Of a DNA stretch of 64,000 bases, positions 25,936-35,407 are shown piece after piece. Positions within the stretch are counted from its first letter, which is position 1. Each line of letters opens with the position of its first letter. The position numbers and the translations under genes are program-made. Below the pieces are notes generated by a model that was given only the letters and a program-made list of their open reading frames with translations, searched no databases and was not told the DNA's origin. This stretch comes from UBA2779 sp965232615 (lineage in GTDB: Bacteria > Spirochaetota > Spirochaetia > DSM-2461): the NCBI GenBank assembly GCA_965232615.1, contig OZ246985.1:2294001-2358000 (forward strand), in the 5' to 3' direction.

Positions 25936-26015
25936 GGGCACCTCAAGTAGGTCAGATGTTCCAAATCAATTATGGCACTTCTAAAAGACAATCAGTTCCT
26001 GACTGAATCTGTTTG

Positions 26016-27266
26016 TCAATACTGCTGATTCATAACTTTAGACTGGAACGTTCCTTCTATAATTCTCTCCACAGGGATTGAACTGACCTGTTTCCTCACC
26101 AGAATCCAATACTCATCGGAAGATGTGGCACCGGCAGACCAGCGGTCTGGAGGTAGTTTCTTCCTGTCAGTTTCCCAGATTACAACTCGGCGGGCAATCA
26201 CAGCATTCGCATTTTCAAGTGTATGCAAAACATTCTTCCAGTTTTTGTTATCAACGTTGAGACGCGGTACACTGTAAACTTCATCCAGGAGGCCTGGAGG
26301 CTGTGCTGTTTTGTTATTAAAATCAAATCCTCCAATGAGTTGACGATCATTACGGGTCAAAGATGCGACTGTTGTTTTCAATTCTGATCTTACAGTCTCT
26401 GATATTCCGTAGGGATAGGCGATAGTTTGTACACTTCGGGCTTCTCCACCAGCATAATCATCGATGAGTTCCCAACCCCGTAATGTATCATGAGTAAAGA
26501 ACTCCAGTCCTGTATCACTGATAGGTTTATGGCTCAGGGTGTGTAACCCAAGAATGAAATTTTTATCCAGGTACTGTATTTTCTCTTCAACGATAGGAAT
26601 TCCGGGATAAGGAAATCCGGGATTCTCGTGGTCACCCAATTGTCGAAACGGGATGGCATCAAAGGACACGTAAAAAGTGAAGTTGATTCTGTTATTCTCT
26701 TTTTTTGCGTATTTCTCGAGAATTGCCACCATGGAGTTTCGATTGAGTACCGGCTTGCCAAAGACTCGTTTAATCCTTCCTGTCAGTCTTTCTCCATGAG
26801 TCTGATATATCATTGTACCGTAAGAAGCATCATCGGCCCCCATCACTATGGGTTTCAACCCTGTCGGTACCCGGGAAAAATCTCTGGAAAGATATTGATG
26901 GTCTGCTATTAGATACCAGCCATTTCTATTGATATATTTCAATAGTTTTCGAAAACGTTCCGGGGTAAGAGAAAATCGAGTTTCATGTCCAATTTTATGG
27001 AGACCAAGAATTAATACTTCACCTCTGGAAGATTGTTCAGCCAGGAAGACAACATGGCCCTCCCGGCGAATCATCCAGCCTTCATATCCATTTTTCCAGG
27101 CAAGATAATCATAAGGACTTACACCATTGGGAACCTCAATTTTATCTTTCAGTATGGGCCGGTTATATCGATCTGTCGTATACTTCCAGAAAACAGCCCT
27201 GGAATCAGCATAAACAGCAGAAGCTGTTAATACATAGACACTGATCACAAGAAGAATTTTCTTCAT
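26016..27266 (-). CDS. Secreted polysaccharide-deacetylase-like protein
   Basis: About 416 residues with signal peptide KKILLVISVYVLTASAVYA. NodB-like motifs are visible: MGADDASYG (metal Asp), LGLHTLSHKP (HxxxH metal ligands) and IAYPYG. Such enzymes remove acetyl groups from peptidoglycan or polysaccharide in the envelope. The true start is ATG at 27266; the frame continues to TTG at 27269. The ATG shares one base with the secF stop (TGATG), so it is the last gene of the yajC-secD-secF unit. Substrate not determined. Confidence 0.75.
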   Translation of the reverse strand: MKKILLVISVYVLTASAVYADSRAVFWKYTTDRYNRPILKDKIEVPNGVSPYDYLAWKNGYEGWMIRREGHVVFLAEQSSRGEVLILGLHKIGHETRFSLTPERFRKLLKYINRNGWYLIADHQYLSRDFSRVPTGLKPIVMGADDASYGTMIYQTHGERLTGRIKRVFGKPVLNRNSMVAILEKYAKKENNRINFTFYVSFDAIPFRQLGDHENPGFPYPGIPIVEEKIQYLDKNFILGLHTLSHKPISDTGLEFFTHDTLRGWELIDDYAGGEARSVQTIAYPYGISETVRSELKTTVASLTRNDRQLIGGFDFNNKTAQPPGLLDEVYSVPRLNVDNKNWKNVLHTLENANAVIARRVVIWETDRKKLPPDRWSAGATSSDEYWILVRKQVSSIPVERIIEGTFQSKVMNQQY

Positions 27267-28327
27267 CAATGCTTATTTTTCTTTTTCTTCTTCCTGGCTT
27301 TTGCCCTGGCTCGTTTATCAGTAGCCTCGGCAATTTCCTCAGCGGTTTGCCGTTTAACCGGTTCTGAAATCGGCCTTCCTGGTTTCGCTGGTGATCCTGC
27401 TGGCACTGAAGATACAGCAGGATTCGGATCTGCCAGAGTTGCCTTCATCCGCTTCACACCTCTATCATGCCAGGCTAAAAGTATAGGTGAGGCAACAAAT
27501 ATTGAGGAGTAGGTTCCAACAATCACCCCAACAACAAGACTCACTGCAAAAGTACGAATCGTACCGGTAGCAAAGATATAGATTGCCAGTACAGCTAATA
27601 GAGTTGTTATGGAGGTGATTAAGGTACGACTCAAGGATTGAGATACAGATAAATTGATAATCCTTCTGAAACTCATATCTTTAACGATTCGGGAATTCTC
27701 CCTGATTCTATCAAAGATGACGATTGTATCGTTCAATGAGTAACCTATGATTGTAAGTACTGCCGCAATGGTAGCTGTTGAGAACTCCAGTTGCAGGGCT
27801 CCAATAAATCCCAGCAAAAACAACACATCATGGAATACGGCTGCAATTGCCGATACAGCATAATTGAGTTTGAATCGTATCCAGACATAGAGAAGAATCA
27901 GGCCCAGAGCAATCAGAGTAACCCAGATAGTCTGGGTAGCCAGACTACTTGCAAAGCTTGAACCAATGTATTCTTCACTGATAAAGGATACACCGTTAAA
28001 ACGGTCGTTGAGAAGTTTCGTAATCCTGGTAGAAGTTGTGCTCTGAAAATCAGCCGTGGAACCATCATCCGGGACTCTGATATTATATCGCCTGCCTTCG
28101 TTCCCAACAGTTTGAACCTGTGGTTTGAAGTCCGATAATTCTTCCCGAATCATTTCTTCATCGGAAGATGATGATATATCGACGGTATAATTTACACCGG
28201 CCTGAAAATCAATGCCAAAATTGAATCCGCCAGAAAGATAGAGTGTGTAAATCCAGAATGAAACTATAACCAGCCCGGAAACTGCTAGAGCCGGGACACG
28301 ATACTTTGTTATATTGAATTCTCTCAT
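27266..28327 (-). CDS. secF: Protein translocase subunit SecF
   Basis: 353 residues. It works with SecD to drive late steps of Sec export using the proton or sodium gradient. After one N-terminal membrane helix comes GGFNFGIDFQAGVNYTVDI, then a periplasmic domain and the five-helix RND core with LTIIGYSLNDTIVIFDRIREN and RTLITSITTLLAVLAIYIFATGTIRTFAVSLVVGVIVGTYSSIFVASPIL. An unusual 50-residue tail is rich in Pro, then Lys (KKKKKNKH). ATGA overlap with secD. Confidence 0.96.
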   Translation of the reverse strand: MREFNITKYRVPALAVSGLVIVSFWIYTLYLSGGFNFGIDFQAGVNYTVDISSSSDEEMIREELSDFKPQVQTVGNEGRRYNIRVPDDGSTADFQSTTSTRITKLLNDRFNGVSFISEEYIGSSFASSLATQTIWVTLIALGLILLYVWIRFKLNYAVSAIAAVFHDVLFLLGFIGALQLEFSTATIAAVLTIIGYSLNDTIVIFDRIRENSRIVKDMSFRRIINLSVSQSLSRTLITSITTLLAVLAIYIFATGTIRTFAVSLVVGVIVGTYSSIFVASPILLAWHDRGVKRMKATLADPNPAVSSVPAGSPAKPGRPISEPVKRQTAEEIAEATDKRARAKARKKKKKNKH

Positions 28328-30051
28328 TTAAGTCCCCATGCAATGCTGATCTTCTGACGCTTAAACCATTCAGTTCCAACATCGAAAAAGAACCGGGAAA
28401 CAAACAGCGCTGTAAATAAGGAACAGCCGATTCCCCAGGCCAGGGTAACTGCAAAACCCTGAATTGGTCCCTTTGCAAGCTGTGAAAGGAAGAGGGCCGC
28501 TATGAGGGTTGTTATCTGTGCATCCATAACTGTCCAGAAAGCCTTCTTGAAACCGGTATCCACCGCGACTGAACGGCTTTTACCCAGCCTTAATTCTTCT
28601 TTAATTCTCTCAAAAATGATGACATTGGCATCCACGGACATACCAACTGTGAGAATAAGACCTGCGATACTGGTCATTGTAAGTGTGAAATTGAAACTTG
28701 AGAGTAATGAGGTAAGCAGAAAAAGGTTTATGCCCAGAGCTGTATCGGCTATGATTCCTGCCCCTTTGTACCAGACAATCATGAAGATGAAAACAGCAAC
28801 GAAACCAATAAGAATTGCCCGTATTCCAGATTGAATGGTATCTGCTCCCAGAGAGGCACCAACAGACTGCAGGCTTCGTACCCCAAGCTGTACCGGCAGG
28901 GAACCTGTACGGAGAACAACAGCAAGATCGTTGGCCTGATCATAATCGAAACCAGTCACACTCACGCTGCCGCCAGCTATTGTTTCTGAAATCCTCGCAT
29001 ACGCTTTGACTTTGTCGTCAAGTACAACGGCCATTGACTTCTTTACATTTTCCGAAGTGAGATTCTGAAAAAGAGTTGCTCCCTCCGCGTCAAGTCGGAA
29101 CGTAACAGTGGGTCTCAGGGTATTAGGGTCAGTTTCAGGTCTGGCCTCCTGGATATGGTTACCATCCAGCCCTGGAGTATCAGGTACCACAATCCAGTCA
29201 ATGAATTGATCAATACCATAATTGTCCTTGGTATAGAATCCCATCACCGTAAGTCCTTCGGCCAGAGTATCATCTTCAGCTGGTCGGCCATCGACGATTT
29301 TTCCGCCCGTGGCCACATAATCCCTGATGGCTTGAGTTCCTTCGTCATCAACAATACGGAAACTCAGGGATCCTCGTCCCATCAGGAACGAATTGATTCT
29401 GCCGGGATCAGCTTCACCAGGAATTTCTATAAGGATGGAATCATCAAGCTGTCTGCGGATCTGGGGTTCGGAAACTCCAAAAGTATCAATTCTATTATTG
29501 ATAACTTCCAGAGCAGATTCCAGAGCTGCCGATCTATCTTCTGCTGACAATACCTCCGTGGTTTCGTTTTCCAGGGAAGTGAAATCCGGCTCCAGAACAA
29601 CACTCAGTCCACCGGACAGATCCAATCCCAGAGCAAGAATGCGATTCTTAGTGTTTTTCAGATCCAGAATTTTCTGGCGATTATAGTTCTCAATAGACGT
29701 TTGAATTTCATTATAGTCACGGAAACCATTGAGTACTGCAGCAAGGGTCCAGTCTTTTGGTACACTTTCATCTCTTTGATGATAATGCTCCTTCGCCATA
29801 GTGAGCAGGAAATTGTACTCAACGGGCAAAGGCTCCTCCAACTTCACCGAATTCTTTCCAAGTTCTTTGATTTCAGCTATAGCTTCAGCCGCATCATTCT
29901 CAGCCCAAAGTCTGATTTCTTCCCGTGTGCTGTTTGCAAGAGATTTGGTTTCCTGATCAATTAAGAAGTACCACTCAATGGTGGGATAAAGAAAAACCAT
30001 CCCCAATCCCACACAGATCAGGATTAGAAACAGACGCATCAATTTGGTCAT
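28324..30051 (-). CDS. secD: Protein translocase subunit SecD
   Basis: 575 residues. Partner of SecF. The N-terminal helix is followed by GLDLSGGLSVVLEPDF (near residue 125). The periplasmic domain contains NRIDTFGVSEPQIRRQ, DDSILIEIPG and AYARISETIAGGSVSVTGF. The C-terminal RND core holds TLTMTSIAGLILTVGMSVDANVIIFERIKEELRLG. Usual order and length. It has GGAGATG upstream of the ATG. Confidence 0.96.
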   Translation of the reverse strand: MTKLMRLFLILICVGLGMVFLYPTIEWYFLIDQETKSLANSTREEIRLWAENDAAEAIAEIKELGKNSVKLEEPLPVEYNFLLTMAKEHYHQRDESVPKDWTLAAVLNGFRDYNEIQTSIENYNRQKILDLKNTKNRILALGLDLSGGLSVVLEPDFTSLENETTEVLSAEDRSAALESALEVINNRIDTFGVSEPQIRRQLDDSILIEIPGEADPGRINSFLMGRGSLSFRIVDDEGTQAIRDYVATGGKIVDGRPAEDDTLAEGLTVMGFYTKDNYGIDQFIDWIVVPDTPGLDGNHIQEARPETDPNTLRPTVTFRLDAEGATLFQNLTSENVKKSMAVVLDDKVKAYARISETIAGGSVSVTGFDYDQANDLAVVLRTGSLPVQLGVRSLQSVGASLGADTIQSGIRAILIGFVAVFIFMIVWYKGAGIIADTALGINLFLLTSLLSSFNFTLTMTSIAGLILTVGMSVDANVIIFERIKEELRLGKSRSVAVDTGFKKAFWTVMDAQITTLIAALFLSQLAKGPIQGFAVTLAWGIGCSLFTALFVSRFFFDVGTEWFKRQKISIAWGLK

Positions 30052-30071
30052 GTATACATCTCCGATATGCG

Positions 30072-30473
30072 CTATTTCTCATCTTCAGACGTTTTTTCAG
30101 TCTTTTTCTCTTCAATGGAGGCCTTGCCTGGAGGAGCAGTATCCTGAGTTGTATTACTGACATCAACAGAACCAATTGCTGTTTTGATAAACTCAAGTGT
30201 AGCTCCCTTGTGATCCACCTCGATAACAACAGTTTTATCCGTGATGTTTTTCACTACGCCTTTTATACCTCCGATACTCGTTACCCGATCACCTTTTTTC
30301 ATAGCTGCGAGCATGTTCTTCGTTTCTTTCTGTTTCTTTCGCTGGGGGCGAATAATAAGAAGCCAGAAGACCGCAAAAACTGCGACTATCATACCGATTT
30401 GAACCATGCTGCCTTGCGATGATCCACCAGAGCTGCCCGATGCAGCACCCAGGAGCAATGGAATATTTAACAT
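30072..30473 (-). CDS. yajC: Preprotein translocase subunit YajC
   Basis: 133 residues. Membrane helix MIVAVFAVFWLLIIRPQRKKQKE near the N-terminus, then MKKGDRVTSIGGIKGVVKNI. This is the standard YajC signature. The C-terminus carries an acidic/basic extension (SIEEKKTEKTSEDEK). First gene of the yajC-secD-secF operon. Confidence 0.93.
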   Translation of the reverse strand: MLNIPLLLGAASGSSGGSSQGSMVQIGMIVAVFAVFWLLIIRPQRKKQKETKNMLAAMKKGDRVTSIGGIKGVVKNITDKTVVIEVDHKGATLEFIKTAIGSVDVSNTTQDTAPPGKASIEEKKTEKTSEDEK

Positions 30474-30550
30474 TTATTTGCCTGCCTTAACAATGATCCG
30501 CCCGAGCTTACACATCCGGACGCAACCTGGATTTTATTGAATATCGAGAA

Positions 30551-30580
30551 ATCATAGCATAACGCAACATGATTCGTCAA
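30551..30580 (-). promoter_or_regulatory. Promoter of yajC-secDF
   Basis: TTGACG (30580-30575) and TATGAT (30556-30551) with an 18-bp spacer, about 80 bp before the yajC start. Confidence 0.6.
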
Positions 30581-30600
30581 TCAATTATCTGAGTTCTTAA

Positions 30601-30894
30601 TCAAATCACACGAGCACCGATAATACTATCTGATGGTGGTTGCACTCCAAACACCCTGTCAAGATCTTCAACTCCATCATATTTAATCGGTGAAATGGAA
30701 TTGAACTTCTCCAAAACGAATTCTGATCCCTTACGATCCTGATCGAATATGGTACTTCTATAAGCAACTTGAAACAAACCCTTCTCAGTCAATTCCTGTA
30801 TGCTCAACTGCCTGTATTTTGAGCGAGCCTGCCTGTCGACAATGGCATAATTGCCATCAAAACCAATAGCAAAGACATATTCATCTTTTTTCAA
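30601..30894 (-). CDS. Conserved-looking small protein, unknown function
   Basis: About 97 residues (KKDEYVFAIGFDGNYAIVDRQ...). The start is probably TTG at 30894, because AGGAGGA lies 4 bases before it. The longer frame (from TTG at 30909) would place the ribosome binding site inside the gene. No membrane segment or known motif. It sits between groL and the yajC promoter on the same strand. Confidence 0.5.
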   Translation of the reverse strand: MKKDEYVFAIGFDGNYAIVDRQARSKYRQLSIQELTEKGLFQVAYRSTIFDQDRKGSEFVLEKFNSISPIKYDGVEDLDRVFGVQPPSDSIIGARVI

Positions 30895-30989
30895 GCATTC
30901 CTCCTGCAAGTCAATTAAGCCTGAACACAGCAGATACAGCTGAAGTTGCTCTATCTGCCGTGCTATTAATATGGATCAGTGTGATGAAA

Positions 30990-32633
30990 CTACATCATTC
31001 CGCCCATTCCGCCCATTCCGCCGCCTGGAGCTGGAGGTGCTGGAGGTTCTTTTTCAGGAATATCAGTAACAGCACATTCAGTGGTAAGAAGAAGACTTGC
31101 AATGGAAGCCGCGTTCTGTAGCGCACTGCGGGTAACCTTGGCCGGATCGATGATACCGGCAGTGACAAGGTCTGTCCAATCAAGGGTATTGGCATCGAAA
31201 CCTATCCCTCGCTTCTCGTGTTTCGCCTTATCAGCAATAATAGAACCATCGACACCAGCATTTTCTGCAATCTGTCGAATCGGTTCTTCCAATGCACGTT
31301 TAACAATGGCAAATCCAATTTTCTCATCTTCCGCATAGCCAGTCAAATCAGTTTTATCCAGTGCATTGCTTGCCTGAATCAAGGTTAAACCTCCACCGGC
31401 GACAATTCCCTCTTCCACAGCAGCACGAGTAGCCGATAATGCATCTTCAACCCGGTGCTTCTTCTCTTTCAATTCAACTTCCGTTGCAGCACCGACATTG
31501 ATAACAGCAACACCACCAGCCAGTTTGGCCAGACGCTCCTGCAGCTTCTCCCTGTCGTAGTCAGAAGTAGTATCTTCAATTTGTGCCTTAATTTGAGAGA
31601 TACGTCCCTTGATATCAGCTGCCTTGCCATCACCATTGATAATAGTGGTATTCTCTTTTTCAACTTTGATAGTATTGGCTCGTCCAAGCTGATTCAATTC
31701 GGTGTTTTCAAGTTTCAAACCGACTTCTTCGGAAATCACCTGACCACCAGTCAGAACGGCTATGTCTTCCAGCATGGCTTTGCGTCGATCGCCAAATCCC
31801 GGAGCCTTTACAGCACAGACATTGAGTGCACCGCGAATAGTATTGACAACCAGAGTTGCCAGGGCTTCGCCTTCAACTTCTTCGGCAATAATCAGAATGG
31901 GCTTGCCGGCTTGTGCAACTTTCTCAAGGATGGGTAAAAGATCCTTCATGTTGCTGATCTTTTTATCAAAGATCAGAATATAGGGATTTTCCATAACCGT
32001 TGTCATATTGTCCCGATTCGTAGCGAAGTACGGTGACTGATATCCACGGTCGAACTGCATTCCTTCAACAAATTCTGTGGTTGTATCGATGGTTTTTGAT
32101 TCCTCAACTGTGATAACACCATCCTTGCCAACTTTTTCCATGGCATTGGCAATCTCTTCACCAATTTCCCTGTCATTATTGGCCGAAATTGCCGCTACTT
32201 GAGAAATCTCTTCTTTGTCTTTGATTTCTTTTTTGTTCTTGCGAATATCTGCAACGGAGATTTCGACTGCCTTATCAATACCCCTCTTAATCCCCATGGG
32301 ATTAATTCCTGCTGCGACAGACTTGAGTCCCTCTTTAACTATTGAGTATGCTAGAACTGTGGCGGTTGTTGTTCCATCTCCAGCTACATCATTAGTTCTG
32401 GTTGCCACTTCCTTTAAAAGCTGAGCTCCCATGTTTTCAAATGGGGCTTCCAGCTCGACTTCACGAGCAACGGAAACACCATCCTTGGTGACGGTTGGCG
32501 CACCAAATTTCTTGTCCAGAAGTACATTTCGACCCTTGGGGCCAAGGGTAACCTTGACGGCGTCTGACAACTTCTGAACACCGCTGAGCAGGCTTCTCCG
32601 AGCCTCCTCGTTGAATATCAACTGCTTGGGCAT
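30990..32633 (-). CDS. groL: Chaperonin GroEL
   Basis: 547 residues, full length. ATP-driven folding chaperone of the cytoplasm. VTLGPKGRNVLLDKKFGAPTVTKDGVSVAREVELEAPFENMGAQLLKEVA near the N-terminus and the AAVEEGIVAGGGLTLI signature are present, and the tail is GGMGGMGGMM. GGGGGAG precedes the ATG. No groES lies on either side, so groES must be elsewhere. No CIRCE inverted repeat was seen upstream. Confidence 0.98.
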   Translation of the reverse strand: MPKQLIFNEEARRSLLSGVQKLSDAVKVTLGPKGRNVLLDKKFGAPTVTKDGVSVAREVELEAPFENMGAQLLKEVATRTNDVAGDGTTTATVLAYSIVKEGLKSVAAGINPMGIKRGIDKAVEISVADIRKNKKEIKDKEEISQVAAISANNDREIGEEIANAMEKVGKDGVITVEESKTIDTTTEFVEGMQFDRGYQSPYFATNRDNMTTVMENPYILIFDKKISNMKDLLPILEKVAQAGKPILIIAEEVEGEALATLVVNTIRGALNVCAVKAPGFGDRRKAMLEDIAVLTGGQVISEEVGLKLENTELNQLGRANTIKVEKENTTIINGDGKAADIKGRISQIKAQIEDTTSDYDREKLQERLAKLAGGVAVINVGAATEVELKEKKHRVEDALSATRAAVEEGIVAGGGLTLIQASNALDKTDLTGYAEDEKIGFAIVKRALEEPIRQIAENAGVDGSIIADKAKHEKRGIGFDANTLDWTDLVTAGIIDPAKVTRSALQNAASIASLLLTTECAVTDIPEKEPPAPPAPGGGMGGMGGMM

Positions 32634-32740
32634 TACTGATAACTCCCCCTATTCATTAGGTATAAAATTAGATTATGGGTGTATTATGCCAATTGATAGC
32701 ATTCTTCCCGGATAGAACATACAAAAAACATGAAAATTCA

Positions 32741-33454
32741 TCAAGAGAAATCGAAATCTCCACTATACACTGGAAATAAAGTATCATTTCCAGTATTCAA
32801 CAGCAGGGCTCCATCATTATTCAAGCCAGCAACATATCCGGAACAAATCTGTTTTCCCACTGCATCACCCAGGATAACTTTCACTTTCCTGTTCTTATAC
32901 GCCAGTCGATGTATTACCTCACTGAGAGGGGCAGGGTGTTCCAGAAGCTGGTGAAATTCGTCAAGAATACCCTGCAGCTCTACCACCGACTCCACCCTGT
33001 ATCCAAGAATTTCAGATATTCCTTTCGCTGGCGAACGCAACCCGGCCGAGGAACTGCCCAATTCGAGATTCAATCCCATTCCAGCCAGAAAATATTTTTT
33101 TTCCACTTCGATAAGGATGCCGGCAATTTTGTACCCAGATACCAGAACATCGTTGGGCCATTTTATCTGAGGACTGAGGTTGTAGGTCTTTTCAAGATGA
33201 ATGCAGAGTGCGAGGGCAAAGACTTGAGTCAGAGGGTATTGGGTAACTGAAGATTTTTTATCAAGAAGAACTGTGAACAGAAGGGATGAAGCTCCATTTT
33301 CCCATTGACGTCCCTGTAATCTACCCCTGCCGGCATTTTGTTTCTCAGCCAGACATACGGTTCCATGACCATAACCATTTTGCATGGCTTCCCGTGCATC
33401 ATCCATGGTGGATCCTGTGACTTTTTTCCGGATTATATGAACAGGAAAGGACAT
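32741..33454 (-). CDS. birA: Biotin-[acetyl-CoA-carboxylase] ligase, no HTH
   Basis: 237 residues. It activates biotin with ATP and transfers it to a carboxylase Lys. GSTMDDAREAM, AEKQNAGRGRLQGRQWENG (biotin loop) and KWPNDVLVSGYKIAGILIE are characteristic. The N-terminal DNA-binding domain of bifunctional BirA is missing, so it is a ligase only and cannot repress biotin genes. Divergent from argC. Confidence 0.93.
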   Translation of the reverse strand: MSFPVHIIRKKVTGSTMDDAREAMQNGYGHGTVCLAEKQNAGRGRLQGRQWENGASSLLFTVLLDKKSSVTQYPLTQVFALALCIHLEKTYNLSPQIKWPNDVLVSGYKIAGILIEVEKKYFLAGMGLNLELGSSSAGLRSPAKGISEILGYRVESVVELQGILDEFHQLLEHPAPLSEVIHRLAYKNRKVKVILGDAVGKQICSGYVAGLNNDGALLLNTGNDTLFPVYSGDFDFS

Positions 33455-33590
33455 ATGATGATTATACGACTCGAAAGCCTTGTCTGTAAGGCCTGAAAAA
33501 AATATGCTGACTGGAAATCAAATCGGGGCAACTTTAGGTGAGGGGATGGTTTAGAACTGTCCCTGGAAGAATACAATAAACCTTGGGGGA

Positions 33591-34646
33591 TTGAAATTGT
33601 TAGCAGCTATCATGGGAGCGACCGGTTACACTGGTCGTGTACTTATGAGATTACTCATGGAACATCCCGCCGTGCATTCCATACTGCCTGTATCTACTTC
33701 ATCCGCGGGGGAGAAGATAAGCAGACTTGATCCTGGATTTGGAGTGCATTTTTCTTCAAAACTCCCTGAAGATGGATGCTTTGTCACCCGCAGGGAAACA
33801 GTGCTGAGAAAACCTGATGCTGTATTCTCAGCACTCCCGGCGGGAGATTCTGCCCTTTTCTGTGAACCATTTTTTGGCAAGGCCGTGGTGTTTGACCTTT
33901 CAGCAGACTTCCGCCTGAAGAATCCCATGAGCCACGAAACAGCTTATGGGTGTCCTGCCCCATTCCCATCCTGGCGGAACAATGCTGTTTATGGTCTGGC
34001 GGAGGTGAATCGCAGGAAGATTGCGGAAACAGACATCATTGCTGTGCCCGGCTGCTATCCCACCTGTGTCCTGCTTCCACTGATTCCCCTTGTGCGGGCA
34101 AGGCACATAACCGGTCATATAGTGGTCAATGCTTTGAGTGGAATATCCGGAGCCGGTAAAAAACCCGGCGAAACAACCATGTTTGTAGAACGTGCTGAGA
34201 GTGCTACGGCCTATAATCCTGGACGAACTCATCGACATGTACCGGAAATGCAGCAAGCACTGGAGGAATATGATTACCAATACCCATTATTCTTCACCCC
34301 CCACCTTGTGCCCATGAGGCGGGGCATGGAAGCAACCATCTGCACATCTCCTGTAGAGTCTTCTAATGAAGAGGATATCACCCACACACTGGAAACCTTC
34401 TATAAGGATTCCCCTTTTGTTCAACTGAGCCGCCATGAGATACCGGATACAAGGAATGTTACAGGTTCCAATCGATGTGATATTGGATGGCGTATTGTGG
34501 ACAGCCCCAAAGGAGGTAAAATGCTCTACATCTTCAGTATTATTGACAATCTTATGAAGGGAGCTTCCGGCCAGGCTGTGCAGGATATGAATATTCGCTT
34601 TGGATTACCAGAAACGGATGGTTTACCTCTGATGGGTGAGGTATGA
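33591..34646 (+). CDS. argC: N-acetyl-gamma-glutamyl-phosphate reductase
   Basis: 351 residues. It reduces N-acetylglutamyl phosphate to the semialdehyde in arginine synthesis. AAIMGATGYTGRVLMRLL is the Rossmann motif, and VPGCYPTCVLLPL (catalytic Cys near residue 155) and PHLVPMRRGM are family motifs. The start is TTG at 33591 after CTTGGGGGA. First gene of argCBDG; each gene overlaps the next, so they are transcribed and translated together. No ARG-box palindrome was seen upstream. Confidence 0.95.
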   Translation: MKLLAAIMGATGYTGRVLMRLLMEHPAVHSILPVSTSSAGEKISRLDPGFGVHFSSKLPEDGCFVTRRETVLRKPDAVFSALPAGDSALFCEPFFGKAVVFDLSADFRLKNPMSHETAYGCPAPFPSWRNNAVYGLAEVNRRKIAETDIIAVPGCYPTCVLLPLIPLVRARHITGHIVVNALSGISGAGKKPGETTMFVERAESATAYNPGRTHRHVPEMQQALEEYDYQYPLFFTPHLVPMRRGMEATICTSPVESSNEEDITHTLETFYKDSPFVQLSRHEIPDTRNVTGSNRCDIGWRIVDSPKGGKMLYIFSIIDNLMKGASGQAVQDMNIRFGLPETDGLPLMGEV

Positions 34647-35407
34647 AGGTTATCAAAACAGGAGGCCAAATAGCCGATGATAACCGCCTCATATCCGATC
34701 TGGCCGATGAATTAGCCTCAAGGCACAGAGACGGTGAGAAAACACTTCTCATTCATGGCGGTGGAAAAAGCATCAGTGCTCTCCAGGAGAAATTTAATCT
34801 AACTCCAAATTTCATCCAGGGTCTTCGACAGACAACTCCCGAGGAAATGCCTCTGGTCGACATGACTCTGTCAGGGCTGGTCAACAAAAAACTGGTTCGT
34901 CTCTTTCATGCCAGGGGAATTCCGGCCTGGGGCATGTGTGGAGCTGATGCTGGTATCCTGACCGGTAGGAGCGTTGCATCCCATGGGGAAAAGAATCTTA
35001 CCGGGCATGTAACGGAGGTTTCCACTGAACCGGTCACACTTCTGTGGAAAGCGAATTACTTTCCCATCCTCGCCCCGCCGGCCATGGATGCTGACAGCCA
35101 TCCTTTGAATATCAATGCAGATGAAGCGGCCTTGTCGATGGCCATTGCCCTCAGGGCCTCACATCTGATTTTCATGTCGGATGTACCGGGAGTTCTTCGG
35201 GATGGCCGTGTTATAAAAAAAATTACATCGAGCGAATCAGAAATGCTTATTGAAGAGGGAGTCGTGACTGGAGGAATGATTCCTAAACTGAGATCCTCTG
35301 TTGCGGCTCTCAGAGCCGGAGTCGGCACTGTAATAATTACAGCCTATGGTGGAAACGGCTGTTTATCCAGGATACTGGAAGGAGAATATGGAACAACGAT
35401 CAGGTAA
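34643..35407 (+). CDS. argB: Acetylglutamate kinase
   Basis: 254 residues of the amino-acid kinase family. LLIHGGGKSISALQEKF (N-terminus), GLRQTTPEEM, NINADEAALSMAIAL and GGMIPKLRSSVAALRAGVGTVIITAYG match ArgB. It phosphorylates N-acetylglutamate. Its ATG overlaps the argC stop (ATGA). No arginine-sensing N-terminal helix is evident, so feedback inhibition is uncertain. Confidence 0.93.
   Translation: MKVIKTGGQIADDNRLISDLADELASRHRDGEKTLLIHGGGKSISALQEKFNLTPNFIQGLRQTTPEEMPLVDMTLSGLVNKKLVRLFHARGIPAWGMCGADAGILTGRSVASHGEKNLTGHVTEVSTEPVTLLWKANYFPILAPPAMDADSHPLNINADEAALSMAIALRASHLIFMSDVPGVLRDGRVIKKITSSESEMLIEEGVVTGGMIPKLRSSVAALRAGVGTVIITAYGGNGCLSRILEGEYGTTIR

Noticed and set aside
32634..32740. CIRCE operator upstream of groL
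   Set aside because: No TTAGCACTC-N9-GAGTGCTAA inverted repeat is present in the gap.
33455..33590. ARG-box operator ahead of argC
   Set aside because: No TNTGAATNNNNATTCANA-like palindrome in the gap; the GCCTT-AAGGC hairpin near 33480 has no T run and lies close to birA, so it was not called a terminator or operator.
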